From the NCBI RefSeq assembly GCF_001514285.1, contig NZ_KQ949036.1, forward strand, positions 62,001-126,000: a stretch of 64,000 nt of DNA, given 5' to 3'. The first letter of the stretch is position 1, and each line of letters starts with the position of its first letter. This stretch comes from Streptomyces sp. DSM 15324 (GTDB lineage: Bacteria > Actinomycetota > Actinomycetes > Streptomycetales > Streptomycetaceae). Of the stretch, positions 1 through 8,157 are shown piece by piece. Made by a program: the position numbers and the translations under genes. Under the pieces are notes generated by a model. That model searched no databases and was not told where the DNA came from. It saw nothing but the letters and a program-made list of their open reading frames with translations.

Positions 1-457
1 CTGCACCGTCGTCGCGGGCGGCACCTACGACGACTCGGTCGGGTACTTCGTCCGTCCGACGGTCGTCGAGTGCACCGACCCCGAGAACGAGGTGTTCACC
101 ACCGAATACTTCGGCCCGTTCCTCGCCGTGCACGTCTACGAGGACGCGAAGTACGACGAGATGCTCACCCAGATGGAGTCGGTCTCCGACTACGCCCTGA
201 CCGGCTCGGTCATCTCCGGCGACCGGGCGGCGACCGCGTACACCATGGAGAAGCTGCGCTACGCGGCCGGCAACTTCTACATCAACGACAAGTCGACCGG
301 AGCCGTCGTCGGCCAGCAGCCCTTCGGCGGCGGCCGCGCCTCCGGCACCGACGACAAGGCCGGCGCCCCGCAGAACCTGACCCGCTGGACGCTGACCCGC
401 GCCATCAAGGAGACCCTGGTCCCCCCGACCGACTACACCTACCCGCACATGGGCTGA
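1..457 (+). CDS. pruA: L-glutamate gamma-semialdehyde (1-pyrroline-5-carboxylate) dehydrogenase, C-terminal part
   Basis: The gene enters from the left edge; the open frame runs from base 2 to a TGA at 455-457, so only about the last 151 residues are present. The family oxidises glutamate gamma-semialdehyde to glutamate with NAD+ in proline catabolism. Recognition rests on the C-terminal aldehyde dehydrogenase signatures: EYFGPFLAVHVYED near the start of the visible part, NFYINDKSTGAVVGQQPFGG, and the closing GGRASGTDDKAGAP segment typical of PruA rather than general ALDHs. The catalytic cysteine lies in the missing upstream part. No proline dehydrogenase gene is visible, but it would be expected just upstream. 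Confidence 0.93.
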   Translation, partial: CTVVAGGTYDDSVGYFVRPTVVECTDPENEVFTTEYFGPFLAVHVYEDAKYDEMLTQMESVSDYALTGSVISGDRAATAYTMEKLRYAAGNFYINDKSTGAVVGQQPFGGGRASGTDDKAGAPQNLTRWTLTRAIKETLVPPTDYTYPHMG

Positions 458-474
458 CCCGCCACAATGCGGGG

Positions 475-1332
475 ATGACCCTGTACACCGACGACGGATT
501 ACGCCTGTGGGCGAGCGCGTCCGGCCGGGGCGCGCCGCTCGTGCTGTGCCACGGCGGACCCGGCCTGTGGGACATGTTCGGGGACGTGGCCGCGCTGCTC
601 GAGGACACCGCCACGGTGATCCGCTGGGACCAGCGCGGCTGCGGTCGCTCCGAGCGGTGCGACGGGCCGTGGACCACCGAGCGTTTCGTCGCCGACCTCG
701 ACGCCGTACGCCGTCACTTCGGCCTCGACCGCATCGCCGTGCTCGGCCACTCCTGGGGCGCCCAGCTCGCCCTGGCCTACACCCTCGCCCACCCGGAACG
801 GGTGAGCACACTGGTGTACGCCGCCGGCACGGGCATCGGCCCCGACGCCGACTGGCACCCGGCCTACCGCGAGAACCTCCTGGCCCGCCTCGGCGAGACG
901 CCGCGAGGGCTGGCGCGCTGGCGGGAACTGGCGGACCGTACGGCCCTCACGCCGGCCGAGGCCCGGGAGTACGCCGTCCTGCAGTGGTCCGTCGAGTTCG
1001 AGGACCGCGAGCGCGCCCCGGACCTCGCCGAGCGCATGGCGGACCCGTGGTTCGGAGTCAACGGCGACTGCAACAAGGCCCTCGGCGAAGAGCGGCGCCG
1101 AACCTGGGGGACCCCGGCGTTGCGCGCCGCCTGCGCGGACCTCGACGTGCCGGTGCTGATCGTCGACGGCGCCGGCGACATCCGGCCCCGCTCGGCGGTC
1201 GACTCACTGGAGCGGGCGCTGCCCGACGTGCGCAGGGTCGTCCTGCCGAGAGCCGGACACCATCCCTGGGAGGAGGACCCGGAGGGATTCCGGACGGCCG
1301 TGACGTCGGCCCTGGCGCACGCCACCACCTAG
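475..1332 (+). CDS. alpha/beta hydrolase, proline iminopeptidase-like, with TTA codon
   Basis: This 285-residue protein has the alpha/beta hydrolase plan. HGGPG (residues 26-30) is the oxyanion-hole motif typical of prolyl iminopeptidases, GHSWG carries the nucleophile Ser93, GAGD supplies Asp235 and GHHPW supplies the histidine (262 or 263). The product may be an aminopeptidase or an esterase; the substrate cannot be told from sequence. The start ATG at 475 lies 17 bases after the pruA stop, so cotranscription is possible, although no strong ribosome binding site is visible. Codon 9 (499-501) is TTA, the rare leucine codon read by the developmental bldA tRNA in Streptomyces, so translation may depend on bldA. 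Its stop codon overlaps the stop of the convergent next gene within CTAG. Confidence 0.88.
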   Translation: MTLYTDDGLRLWASASGRGAPLVLCHGGPGLWDMFGDVAALLEDTATVIRWDQRGCGRSERCDGPWTTERFVADLDAVRRHFGLDRIAVLGHSWGAQLALAYTLAHPERVSTLVYAAGTGIGPDADWHPAYRENLLARLGETPRGLARWRELADRTALTPAEAREYAVLQWSVEFEDRERAPDLAERMADPWFGVNGDCNKALGEERRRTWGTPALRAACADLDVPVLIVDGAGDIRPRSAVDSLERALPDVRRVVLPRAGHHPWEEDPEGFRTAVTSALAHATT

Positions 1333-1535
1333 CCGGGCATCTCGGTCCGCTCCCACCAGGTGTAGACGGGCAGTCTGCCCTCCGAGGTGTCCTTCTGGCG
1401 GCCGGAGGGCCGGAAGTGTTCGTAGCCGCCCCGGAGCTCGATCTTCAGGTCCGCGCCGGGTGTCGTGACCGGGACGATCCGGGCGGGCAGATCGTCCGGG
1501 CCGCCTTCGAGGACCGCCTTCGCCGTGTCGCTCAT
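1329..1535 (-). CDS. small DUF5988-like protein
   Basis: This is a 68-residue protein on the minus strand, starting with ATG preceded by GTGAGGGC. It resembles the short Streptomyces family DUF5988: an acidic N-terminus with VLEGGPDDLP, a middle strand-rich part with IELRGGYEHF, and a C-terminal VYTWWERTEMPG. There is no signal peptide or membrane segment. The function of the family is unknown. It is convergent with the hydrolase gene and the two stop codons overlap in the palindrome CTAG. The family assignment is from memory of the motif pattern. Confidence 0.7.
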   Translation of the reverse strand: MSDTAKAVLEGGPDDLPARIVPVTTPGADLKIELRGGYEHFRPSGRQKDTSEGRLPVYTWWERTEMPG

Positions 1536-1639
1536 GCCCTCACCGTTCCCGCTGACCCGACCCGCTCTCGCGCCCCCGTCCAGGATCAGCCGTCCGGGCG
1601 ATCACCGCGGGCGGACCGGTCCGGCCCGGGGACGCCGCG

Positions 1640-2140
1640 CTAGCGGTGGTGCGGCGGGTGCGGCGGTGGGGGCGGGATGGTGTCGGTGCCGGGCGCGGCC
1701 TCCGGCCAGACGAGCAGGACCGGGCAGGGGGCGTGGTCGACGATGAAGCGGCTGGCGGGGCCGAGGCTGCGGGGCCCGAGGTGGGTGCGGTCGCCGTCGC
1801 GGGCGAGGATGAGCAGGTCGGCGCCTTCGGCGGCGGCCACGACCTCCCGCTCGACGCGGCCCCGGCGCTCGGTGCGGGTGCAGGGCCGGCCGAGCCGTTC
1901 GGCGGCGTCGGCCAGGAGGTGTTCCCCGGCCTCCGTGGCGAGGTGTTCCACGACGGTGCCGGGGTCGCGGTCGGGGCGGGCGCGGCCGAACAGTCCGGCG
2001 TAGGCGCCGCGGGCGGCACCGGGCGCCTCGGACCCGCTGACGTGCAGCAGCACGATGTCGGCGTCCGAGGGGGCGTGGGTGCGGGCGGCGTCGACGCAGG
2101 CGGCCCAGGTGCCTTCGACGATCCAGGCGATGACGGTCAC
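1640..2140 (-). CDS. universal stress protein family
   Basis: This 166-residue protein starts MTVIAWIVEGTWAACVDAA, has the UspA-like core ADIVLLHVSG, and ends with DLLILARDGDR, GPRSLGPASRFIVDH and APCPVLLVWP, the usual C-terminal strand of a single Usp domain. The typical nucleotide-binding G-2x-G-9x-G(S/T) motif is partly kept as GDRTHLGPRSLGPAS. GTG at 2140 is chosen as start because GGAGG lies about nine bases upstream; that Shine-Dalgarno sits at the very end of the permease gene, five bases away, so the two genes are almost certainly cotranscribed and translationally coupled. The C-terminus ends in an unusual proline and histidine run. The role is probably regulatory or protective for the permease; this is inference. 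Confidence 0.85.
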   Translation of the reverse strand: MTVIAWIVEGTWAACVDAARTHAPSDADIVLLHVSGSEAPGAARGAYAGLFGRARPDRDPGTVVEHLATEAGEHLLADAAERLGRPCTRTERRGRVEREVVAAAEGADLLILARDGDRTHLGPRSLGPASRFIVDHAPCPVLLVWPEAAPGTDTIPPPPPHPPHHR

Positions 2141-2145
2141 GGGTT

Positions 2146-3357
2146 TCAGCCTCCGATCACTTGGAGCGAGGCCCACAGTGCCACAACCGCGGGCAGCAGG
2201 GCGGCGGGCACGGCGAGAGCCCCGAGGCGGGTGAACTCGCCCAGTTCCACGTCACTGTCGTGTTCGCGGACGATGCGCCGCCACAGCAGGGTGGCCAGCG
2301 AACCGGCGTAGGTGAGGTTGGGGCCGATGTTCACCCCGAGCAGCACCGCCAGGACGGCGCCGGGGCCGGTGGGGGCGGTCAGCGGCAGCAGGACGAGGAC
2401 GGCGGGCAGGTTGTTGATGACGTTGGCCAGCAGCGCGGCCAGCGCCGCGATGCCCAGCAGCGCGAGCAGGCCGGTGCCGTCGGGCACGAGATGCCCGAGC
2501 GCGTCGGCGAGGCCGTTGTCGACGACCGCGCGGACCACGATGCCCAGCGCGAGGACGAAGGCGCAGAACGGCACCGCGGCGGCGCGGACGATCGCGGCGG
2601 GGGTGGTGCGGCGCCGCAGCAGCGCGCGCCCGGCGAGCACGGCCGCGCCGGCCGCCGCCGCCCACGCCGGGTCGATCCCCACCACGGAGGTGATCACGAA
2701 CCCGGCCAGCGTGCAGCCCACCGTGGCCAGCGCGAACACCGGCACCTCACCTGGGGCCGGCGCGGGCGGTGCCTGGGCTCCGGCGTCGAGGTCGGTGGCG
2801 AAGAACCGGCGGACGACCAGGTACTCGGCGCCGATCGCGACCAGCCAGGGGAGCGCCATCAGGGCGGCGAAGCGGGTGAAGCTCAGACCGCTGGCGGCGA
2901 ACGCGAGCAGATTGGTCAGGTTGGAGACCGGCAGCAGCAGCGAGGCGGTGTTCGACAGATGGGTGCAGGCGTACACATGAGGCTTGGGACGGGCGCCGAT
3001 CCGGGCGGCGGTGGCGAACACCACCGGGGTCAGCAGCACCACCGTGGCGTCCAGACTGAGCACCGCGGTGATCACGGACGCGGCAGCGAACACCAGCACC
3101 AGCAGCCGGCGGGGGCGCCCGCCCGCGCGCTGGGCCATCCACGCACCGCAGGTGTGGAACAGGCCCTCGTCGTCGCAGAGCTGGGCCAGGACCAGCACGG
3201 CCGCGAGGAAGCCGATCACCGGCCCCAGCCGGGCGGCCTCGTCCGCCGCGTGGTCGAGGGAGATGGCCCCGGTGGCGATGACCACCCCGGCGGCCGGGAC
3301 GGCGACGACGGCCTCCGGCCAGCCCCACGGCCGGATCACCGCACACGCCAGGATCAC
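2146..3357 (-). CDS. ArsB/SLC13-type ion permease
   Basis: This is an integral membrane protein of at least 403 residues with about ten hydrophobic segments. Motifs such as LVLVFAAASVITAVLSLDAT, THLSNTASLLLPVSNLTN and ANVINNLPAVLVLLPL match the ArsB/NhaD/CitT superfamily (ion transporter superfamily), in which paired hairpins with conserved Asn bind the substrate. The cargo may be arsenite, an organic anion or sodium; no arsenic genes are nearby, so I do not name it arsB. GTG at 3357 is the first standard start, but the open frame continues upstream through LNAALAETLSAALLVV, which family members usually have, so a CTG at 3402 with GGAAAGG before it may be the true start. It is cotranscribed with the Usp gene. 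Confidence 0.85.
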   Translation of the reverse strand: MILACAVIRPWGWPEAVVAVPAAGVVIATGAISLDHAADEAARLGPVIGFLAAVLVLAQLCDDEGLFHTCGAWMAQRAGGRPRRLLVLVFAAASVITAVLSLDATVVLLTPVVFATAARIGARPKPHVYACTHLSNTASLLLPVSNLTNLLAFAASGLSFTRFAALMALPWLVAIGAEYLVVRRFFATDLDAGAQAPPAPAPGEVPVFALATVGCTLAGFVITSVVGIDPAWAAAAGAAVLAGRALLRRRTTPAAIVRAAAVPFCAFVLALGIVVRAVVDNGLADALGHLVPDGTGLLALLGIAALAALLANVINNLPAVLVLLPLTAPTGPGAVLAVLLGVNIGPNLTYAGSLATLLWRRIVREHDSDVELGEFTRLGALAVPAALLPAVVALWASLQVIGG

Positions 3358-3402
3358 GACGAGCAGGGCGGCGGAGAGTGTTTCTGCGAGCGCGGCGTTC
3401 AG

Positions 3403-3759
3403 CGGCCAAGCCTTTCCGGGACGGGCGGCAGCCGACGGCGAACCCGCCGGGCATCCCTATCTTGCCGTCTTGGCGTCCCTTTTCGGCCGCAGGGTCCGGC
3501 TGAGCGGCGTGCCCGGGGTGCGGGTCTCCTCTGCTCCGTCCGGGGCCGCCGTCTCAGATAGTAGGAAGTCCGAGTAATTGTGCAGACAGCCGCGCGCTCC
3601 TCGCTTAGCTTTGTAGGAGCCGAACGTCTCGCTCGATCAAGCGAAGGGCGGTCGCGAGCCGGGCCCCGCGCAGGCAACCCCTGCGGCCCGCAGCTCCCCG
3701 CCCCGGCGTCTCGTACCCCCTTCCGCACTCCCTGGGTCCTTCGAAGGAGTCGATTCCCC
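3403..3759 (+). promoter_or_regulatory. intergenic region with divergent promoters expected
   Basis: These 357 bases separate the minus-strand permease from the plus-strand 43-residue gene and must hold both promoters. No confident coding potential was seen. There is a TTGTGC at 3578 and a TAGCTT at 3606, but their 22-base spacing is too long for a typical promoter. GCTCCT/AGGAGC arms around 3595-3620 could form a weak hairpin. AAGGAG before 3760 is the ribosome binding site of the small gene. No known riboswitch was recognised. Confidence 0.4.
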
Positions 3760-3891
3760 ATGGCCGAGACGACCGTCCGCCGAGTCCGTCACACCTCGCG
3801 TACGAGCGAGTCCGACCGCAAGCAGGCCGCCGCCGCCCTCCAGCGCGCCCTCGACCGCCGCGACAACGGCGGCGAGACCGGCCACCTGTAG
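3760..3891 (+). CDS. 43-residue basic conserved small protein
   Basis: The frame starts ATG at 3760, eight to ten bases after GAAGGAG, and ends TAG. The product (MAETTVRRVRHTSRTSESDR... ending GGETGHL) is basic and hydrophilic, with a predicted helix around KQAAAALQRALDRRD and no membrane segment. It is likely cytoplasmic. The good Shine-Dalgarno and Streptomyces-like codon use support it as a real gene. I do not recognise a function. It stands alone between the permease promoter region and the convergent phosphoesterase. Confidence 0.65.
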   Translation: MAETTVRRVRHTSRTSESDRKQAAAALQRALDRRDNGGETGHL

Positions 3892-3953
3892 GCAGCCCCC
3901 GCAGTCCGGGAGCCGCACCCGCACGGGGCGCGGCGCGGGTCCTGAACGGGACT

Positions 3954-5522
3954 TCAGGCCCCGCGCCGCACCTCGAACCGGTCGATGCGCCGCCCGTCCT
4001 CCGCCAGCGCCGACACCGTCAGCCGCGCCGAGGGCCCGCCGGTCGCCTCCACCGACAGGAACGAGAAGCCCCGGTAGCGCACCCGCGACCACTCCACGGT
4101 CTCCGCCGCGTTCTCGCGCGAGCGCGTCCAGTGGAAGGTGTCCACCGCGTCACGGTCGCGCACCCGCCCCTCGTAGCTCTCCGGCGCGTCCGCGGGGAAG
4201 CCGTACAGATCACGGCCGCCGCCGCCCGCCGTGACGTACACCGTCCCGTCCCGCGCCGGGTCCGTGGAACCGCCGACCGGGACGGTCCGGCCCACCCGTC
4301 CGCCCTTGAGGGCGTCCGTCCGCTCGTAGACATGGTTGTGCCCGTTGACCACCAGGTCCACCTGGTACCGGTCGAACAGCGGCAGCCACTCCGCCCGCAC
4401 CCCGCCGTCCGAGGCGTGCGCCGAGGTCGAGTAGGCGCAGTGGTGGAAGAAGACGACGACGAAGTCGACGTCCGGCGACGCCCGCAGCGCGGCCAGCGTC
4501 CGCTTCAACCAGGCCGTCTGCCGGCCCTGGGTGTAGCCCCGGTTCGCGGGGATCTCGTACGACACGTCGTTCGCGTCCAGCGCCACCACGCCCACGTTGC
4601 CGTAGGTGAACGTGTACACGCCCGGGGCGGTGCGCGGGTCGAAGCCGGTGTCCGGGAGGGAGAACCGGGCGAGCTGGCCGCCGTAGCCGTCGGGGGAGTA
4701 CCAGGCCTCCATGTCGTGGTTGCCGGTCGTCACCATCCACGGCACCGACCGCGCCACCGGCTCGCTCTGCTTCAGGAACGCGTCCCAGGCCGTCGGGTCG
4801 TAGCCGTCCGTCCTCTCGCCCCGGCCGGTCCCGTCGGCATAGCAGATGTCGCCCGCGTGCAGATGGAAGGCGGGTGCCGCCTTCAGCAGCAGCCGGTCGA
4901 CCGCCGCGGCCGAGCGGCCGACGCCCTGGTCGCCGAAGGCGGTGAACACGAACCGCCCGGGGCCCGCCGGTGCCGTGCGCAGCGGGGCGATCGTGGCGCG
5001 GTGCTCCGCGTCGGCCGGGTCGAAGCCGTCGTGGCCGACGCCGTAGTAGTACGTCGTCCCGGGCAGCAGGCCGTCCACCGCGGCGTGCACGTAGTACTGC
5101 TCGAGCGCCCGGCGTACCCCGTCCACGCCCGGCGTGTGCAGCGCGCGCACCTCGGCCCGCACCTTGCCGCCGAGGTCGTCGGGGCGGGTGCCGATCCGGA
5201 CGTACGGCTCCCGCACGGCCGCCGGGACCTGCCAGGAGATCCGCATCCCGGTGCGCGGGTCCGCGCCGAAGGAGAGATGGCGGCCGAAGGGAACGGCCGA
5301 GGAGCGCCCCGGCGGGCGGGGCGGGGAGGAGGTGCGGGTCGCCCGCGCCCGCGGGCCCAGGGAGCGGCCCCCGCAGCCGGCCAGCAGCGCGTCCGCCGCC
5401 ACCGTGCCCGCCGACACCAGGGTGCGGCGCCGGGTGAGCTTCGTGCGCAGGTACTCGTACTGCTCCGCCATACTCATCCCGCGGGCGAGCCGCGGCGGAA
5501 TGCCGACGTCCGGTGTCTCCAT
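3954..5522 (-). CDS. Tat-exported lipoprotein metallophosphoesterase, purple acid phosphatase-like
   Basis: This 522-residue protein starts ATG at 5522. A twin-arginine signal (TRRRTLVSAG, residues 30-39) ends in LAGC with Cys50, so it is probably a Tat-exported lipoprotein. An N-terminal fibronectin-like domain precedes a metallophosphoesterase core with all expected metal ligands: FGDQG, HAGDICYADG, TTGNHD, FFHHCAYS and NGHNHVYER. This order matches purple acid phosphatases, which hydrolyse phosphomonoesters outside the cell. It is divergent from leuB across about 156 bases. The ribosome binding site at 5522 is weak; an internal ATG at the MSMAEQ position is an alternative start. A role in phosphate scavenging is likely; no clear PHO box was identified. 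Confidence 0.88.
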   Translation of the reverse strand: METPDVGIPPRLARGMSMAEQYEYLRTKLTRRRTLVSAGTVAADALLAGCGGRSLGPRARATRTSSPPRPPGRSSAVPFGRHLSFGADPRTGMRISWQVPAAVREPYVRIGTRPDDLGGKVRAEVRALHTPGVDGVRRALEQYYVHAAVDGLLPGTTYYYGVGHDGFDPADAEHRATIAPLRTAPAGPGRFVFTAFGDQGVGRSAAAVDRLLLKAAPAFHLHAGDICYADGTGRGERTDGYDPTAWDAFLKQSEPVARSVPWMVTTGNHDMEAWYSPDGYGGQLARFSLPDTGFDPRTAPGVYTFTYGNVGVVALDANDVSYEIPANRGYTQGRQTAWLKRTLAALRASPDVDFVVVFFHHCAYSTSAHASDGGVRAEWLPLFDRYQVDLVVNGHNHVYERTDALKGGRVGRTVPVGGSTDPARDGTVYVTAGGGGRDLYGFPADAPESYEGRVRDRDAVDTFHWTRSRENAAETVEWSRVRYRGFSFLSVEATGGPSARLTVSALAEDGRRIDRFEVRRGA

Positions 5523-5678
5523 GTCCGAGAAGTTTCCCGGTCGGTCCGACGGGCGTCCTGCGTACGGGTGAACACCGGTCGACCGGAGCGAGCCGTCCGC
5601 CCCTCGGTGTCCGGTCCCTGGTGTCCGTATGGCGGACTTGGGCGTGTCATCCCATGGGACAAGGAGTACGGTGCCGAC

Positions 5679-6722
5679 ATGTCTCGCAGCATCAATCTCG
5701 CAGTGATTCCCGGTGACGGCATCGGCCAGGAGGTCGTGGCCGAAGGTCTGAAGGTCCTCTCCGCCGTCCTTCCGCAGGATGTGAAGCTGGAGACCAAGGA
5801 GTACGACTTCGGCGCCAAGCGCTACCACGACACCGGTGAGACCCTCACCGACGCCGACCTCGACGCGCTCAAGCAGCACGACGCGATCCTGCTCGGCGCG
5901 ATCGGCGACCCGTCGGTCCCCTCCGGCGTCCTGGAGCGCGGCTTCCTGCTCAAGCTCCGCTTCGCCTTCGACCACCACGTCAACCTGCGGCCCTCGAAGC
6001 TGCTGCCCGGCGTCGACACCCCCCTCAAGGGCCAGCCGGCCATCGACTTCGTCGTGGTCCGCGAGGGCACCGAGGGCCCGTACACCGGCAACGGCGGCAC
6101 CATCCGCAAGGGCACCGAGCACGAGGTCGCCACCGAGGTCTCGGTGAACACCGCCTTCGGTGTCGAGCGTGTCGTGCGGGACGCCTTCGCCCGCGCCCAG
6201 GCCCGCCCGCGCAAGAAGCTCACCCTCGTCCACAAGAACAACGTGCTGACCTTCGCCGGTCATCTGTGGACGAACATCTTCACCAAGGTCGCCGCGGAGT
6301 TCCCCGAGGTCAGCACCGACTACATCCACGTCGACGCGGCCACCATCTACCTGGTCACCGACCCGGGCCGGTTCGACGTCATCGTCACCGACAACCTCTT
6401 CGGCGACATCATCACCGACCTCGCCGCGGCCGTCTCCGGCGGTATCGGCGTCGCGGCCTCCGGCAACATCAACCCGGCCGGCGAGTTCCCTTCGATGTTC
6501 GAGCCCGTCCACGGCTCGGCCCCCGACATCGCCGGCCAGGGCAAGGCCGACCCCACCGCCACGGTCCTGTCCGTCGCCCTCCTGCTGCGCCACCTCGGCT
6601 ACGAGACCGAGGCCGCGCGCATCGACGAGGCCGTCTCCGCCGACCTCGCGGAGCGCACCGGCAAGCCCGCCCGCAGCACGTCCGAGATCGGTGACGCGCT
6701 GGCCGTACGAGTAGCCGGCTGA
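5679..6722 (+). CDS. leuB: 3-isopropylmalate dehydrogenase
   Basis: LeuB oxidises and decarboxylates 3-isopropylmalate to 2-oxoisocaproate with NAD+, the third dedicated step of leucine synthesis, in the cytoplasm. The 347-residue product begins MSRSINLAVIPGDGIGQEVV and carries the isocitrate/isopropylmalate dehydrogenase signature NLFGDIITDLAAAVSGGIGV, the GSAPDIAGQGKADPTA cofactor segment and the LGAIGDP motif. Length matches the short actinobacterial LeuB form. AAGGAG at about 5661 is the ribosome binding site. It is monocistronic, followed by a strong terminator, and separate from leuCD about 31 kb away. The palindrome TCCCATGGGA just upstream may be regulatory. Confidence 0.96.
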   Translation: MSRSINLAVIPGDGIGQEVVAEGLKVLSAVLPQDVKLETKEYDFGAKRYHDTGETLTDADLDALKQHDAILLGAIGDPSVPSGVLERGFLLKLRFAFDHHVNLRPSKLLPGVDTPLKGQPAIDFVVVREGTEGPYTGNGGTIRKGTEHEVATEVSVNTAFGVERVVRDAFARAQARPRKKLTLVHKNNVLTFAGHLWTNIFTKVAAEFPEVSTDYIHVDAATIYLVTDPGRFDVIVTDNLFGDIITDLAAAVSGGIGVAASGNINPAGEFPSMFEPVHGSAPDIAGQGKADPTATVLSVALLLRHLGYETEAARIDEAVSADLAERTGKPARSTSEIGDALAVRVAG

Positions 6723-6747
6723 CCCCGCCGCCCCTCGATATCTTTCG

Positions 6748-6782
6748 AAGCCGCCGGGTCGCATCCGCACCCGGCGGCTTCC
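6748..6782 (+). terminator. leuB terminator
   Basis: A 13-base arm GAAGCCGCCGGGT and its exact complement flank a short CGCATCCGC loop, 25 bases after the leuB stop. There is no long T run, as is common in Streptomyces terminators. Confidence 0.8.
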
Positions 6783-6970
6783 GCATGTCCCCGCCGGGTG
6801 GAACCATCAGCCCCGGGTCGCATTCACGCCGTTTTCTTCCCGCCGCCCCGCTTGCGATAATCGAACGCGGAGCCGCGGAATGAGGCAATGCTCGGACGTC
6901 CTACCACTGGCCGCCGGCCGTGCGGACGTGAGCGCGGCCCGTCACTACAACCGGTGAAGGACACCCACTC

Positions 6971-8059
6971 ATGACGACGCCCACGATCGAGCTCAAGCCC
7001 TCCGCCAGCCCCACCGCCGCCGCCGAGCGCGAGGCGGTCCTGGCGAACCCCGGGTTCGGCCGCCACTTCACCGACCACATGGTGACGATCAAGTGGACCG
7101 AGGGCCGCGGCTGGCACGACGGCCAGCTCGTCCCCTACGCGCCGATCCCGCTCGACCCGGCGACCAACGTCCTGCACTACGCCCAGGAGATCTTCGAGGG
7201 CCTGAAGGCCTACCGCCGCCCCGACGGCTCCGTCGCCACCTTCCGCCCGGACAAGAACGCCCAGCGCTTCCAGGCCTCCGCCCGCCGCCTCGCCATGCCC
7301 GAGCTACCGGTCGAGACCTTCATCGAGGCCTGTGACGTCCTGGTCGCCCAGGACAAGGACTGGGTGCCCGCGCACGGCGGCGAGGAGTCCCTCTACCTGC
7401 GCCCCTTCATGATCGCCACCGAGGTCGGGCTGGGCGTGAAGCCGGCCAACGAGTACCTGTTCCTGGTCATCGCCTCCCCGGCCGGCGCCTACTTCCCGGG
7501 CGGCGTGAAGCCCGTCTCCATCTGGGTCTCCGAGGACCACGTCCGCGCCGTCCCCGGCGGCATGGGCGACGCCAAGACCGGCGGCAACTACGCCGCCTCG
7601 CTGCTCGCCCAGGCCGAGGCCGCCGCACAGGGCTGCGCCCAGGTCTGCTACCTCGACGCGGTCGAGCGCACGTGGGTCGAGGAGCTCGGCGGCATGAACC
7701 TCTACTTCGTCTACGGCGACAAGATCATCACACCGTCGCTGACCGGCTCCATCCTGGAGGGCGTCACCCGTGACTCCCTGCTCACCGTGGCCCGTGACCT
7801 CGGCTACCGGGCCGAGGAGGGCCGGATCTCCGTCGACCAGTGGCAGCGCGACTCGGAGAACGGCACCCTGACCGAGGTCTTCGCCTGCGGCACCGCCGCC
7901 GTGATCACCCCGGTCGGCACGGTCAAGCGCACCGGCGCCGAGTGGCAGCAGTCGGGCGGCGAGCCCGGCGAGGTCACGCTGAAGCTCCGCCAGGCCCTGC
8001 TGGACATCCAGCGCGGCACGGCCGAGGACCGGCACGGCTGGATGCACCCGCTGGGCTGA
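6971..8059 (+). CDS. ilvE: branched-chain amino acid aminotransferase
   Basis: This PLP enzyme interconverts leucine, isoleucine and valine with their 2-oxo acids, the last step of branched-chain amino acid synthesis. The 362-residue protein has the group II BCAT pattern: HYAQEIFEGLKAYRRPDG, YLRPFMIATE, the PLP-lysine region GDAKTGGNYAASLLAQ, VEELGGMNLYFVY and the C-terminal EVFACGTAAVITPVG. The start ATG at 6971 follows GAAGGAC. It lies directly downstream of leuB but beyond its terminator, so it has its own promoter in the 248-base gap. A hairpin terminator follows. Confidence 0.96.
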   Translation: MTTPTIELKPSASPTAAAEREAVLANPGFGRHFTDHMVTIKWTEGRGWHDGQLVPYAPIPLDPATNVLHYAQEIFEGLKAYRRPDGSVATFRPDKNAQRFQASARRLAMPELPVETFIEACDVLVAQDKDWVPAHGGEESLYLRPFMIATEVGLGVKPANEYLFLVIASPAGAYFPGGVKPVSIWVSEDHVRAVPGGMGDAKTGGNYAASLLAQAEAAAQGCAQVCYLDAVERTWVEELGGMNLYFVYGDKIITPSLTGSILEGVTRDSLLTVARDLGYRAEEGRISVDQWQRDSENGTLTEVFACGTAAVITPVGTVKRTGAEWQQSGGEPGEVTLKLRQALLDIQRGTAEDRHGWMHPLG

Positions 8060-8075
8060 GCCACCGCCTCCCTCC

Positions 8076-8108
8076 CAGGGCCGCTCCCGACCTCCGGGGG
8101 CGGCCCTG
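8076..8108 (+). terminator. ilvE terminator
   Basis: CAGGGCCGC and GCGGCCCTG form a nine-pair stem around a 15-base loop, 17 bases after the ilvE stop, followed by CCGCCTTTCC. Confidence 0.75.
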
Positions 8109-8134
8109 CCGCCTTTCCGGGGGACCACCTCGTA

Positions 8135-8149
8135 TTGAGCGTCACTCAA
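8135..8149 (+). promoter_or_regulatory. TetR-type operator-like inverted repeat
   Basis: TTGAGCGTCACTCAA has TTGAG/CTCAA arms around CGTCA. Such short inverted repeats are typical of self-regulating TetR genes, and this one stands immediately before the remnant of a TetR coding sequence. It is probably the surviving operator of the lost gene. Confidence 0.45.
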
Positions 8150-8157
8150 ACAGGTCG

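Noticed and set aside
3954..6770. A 938-residue minus-strand frame spanning leuB and the phosphoesterase
   Set aside because: Only its 3' part from 5522 down is a real gene (the phosphoesterase). The rest is antisense of leuB, with composition (Gly/Val/Asp-rich) expected from the reverse of a GC-rich gene.
6888..6974. A 28-codon frame ending in the ATGA of the ilvE start, possible leader peptide
   Set aside because: No run of Leu, Ile or Val codons and no terminator follows; the ribosome binding site is too close to its ATG.
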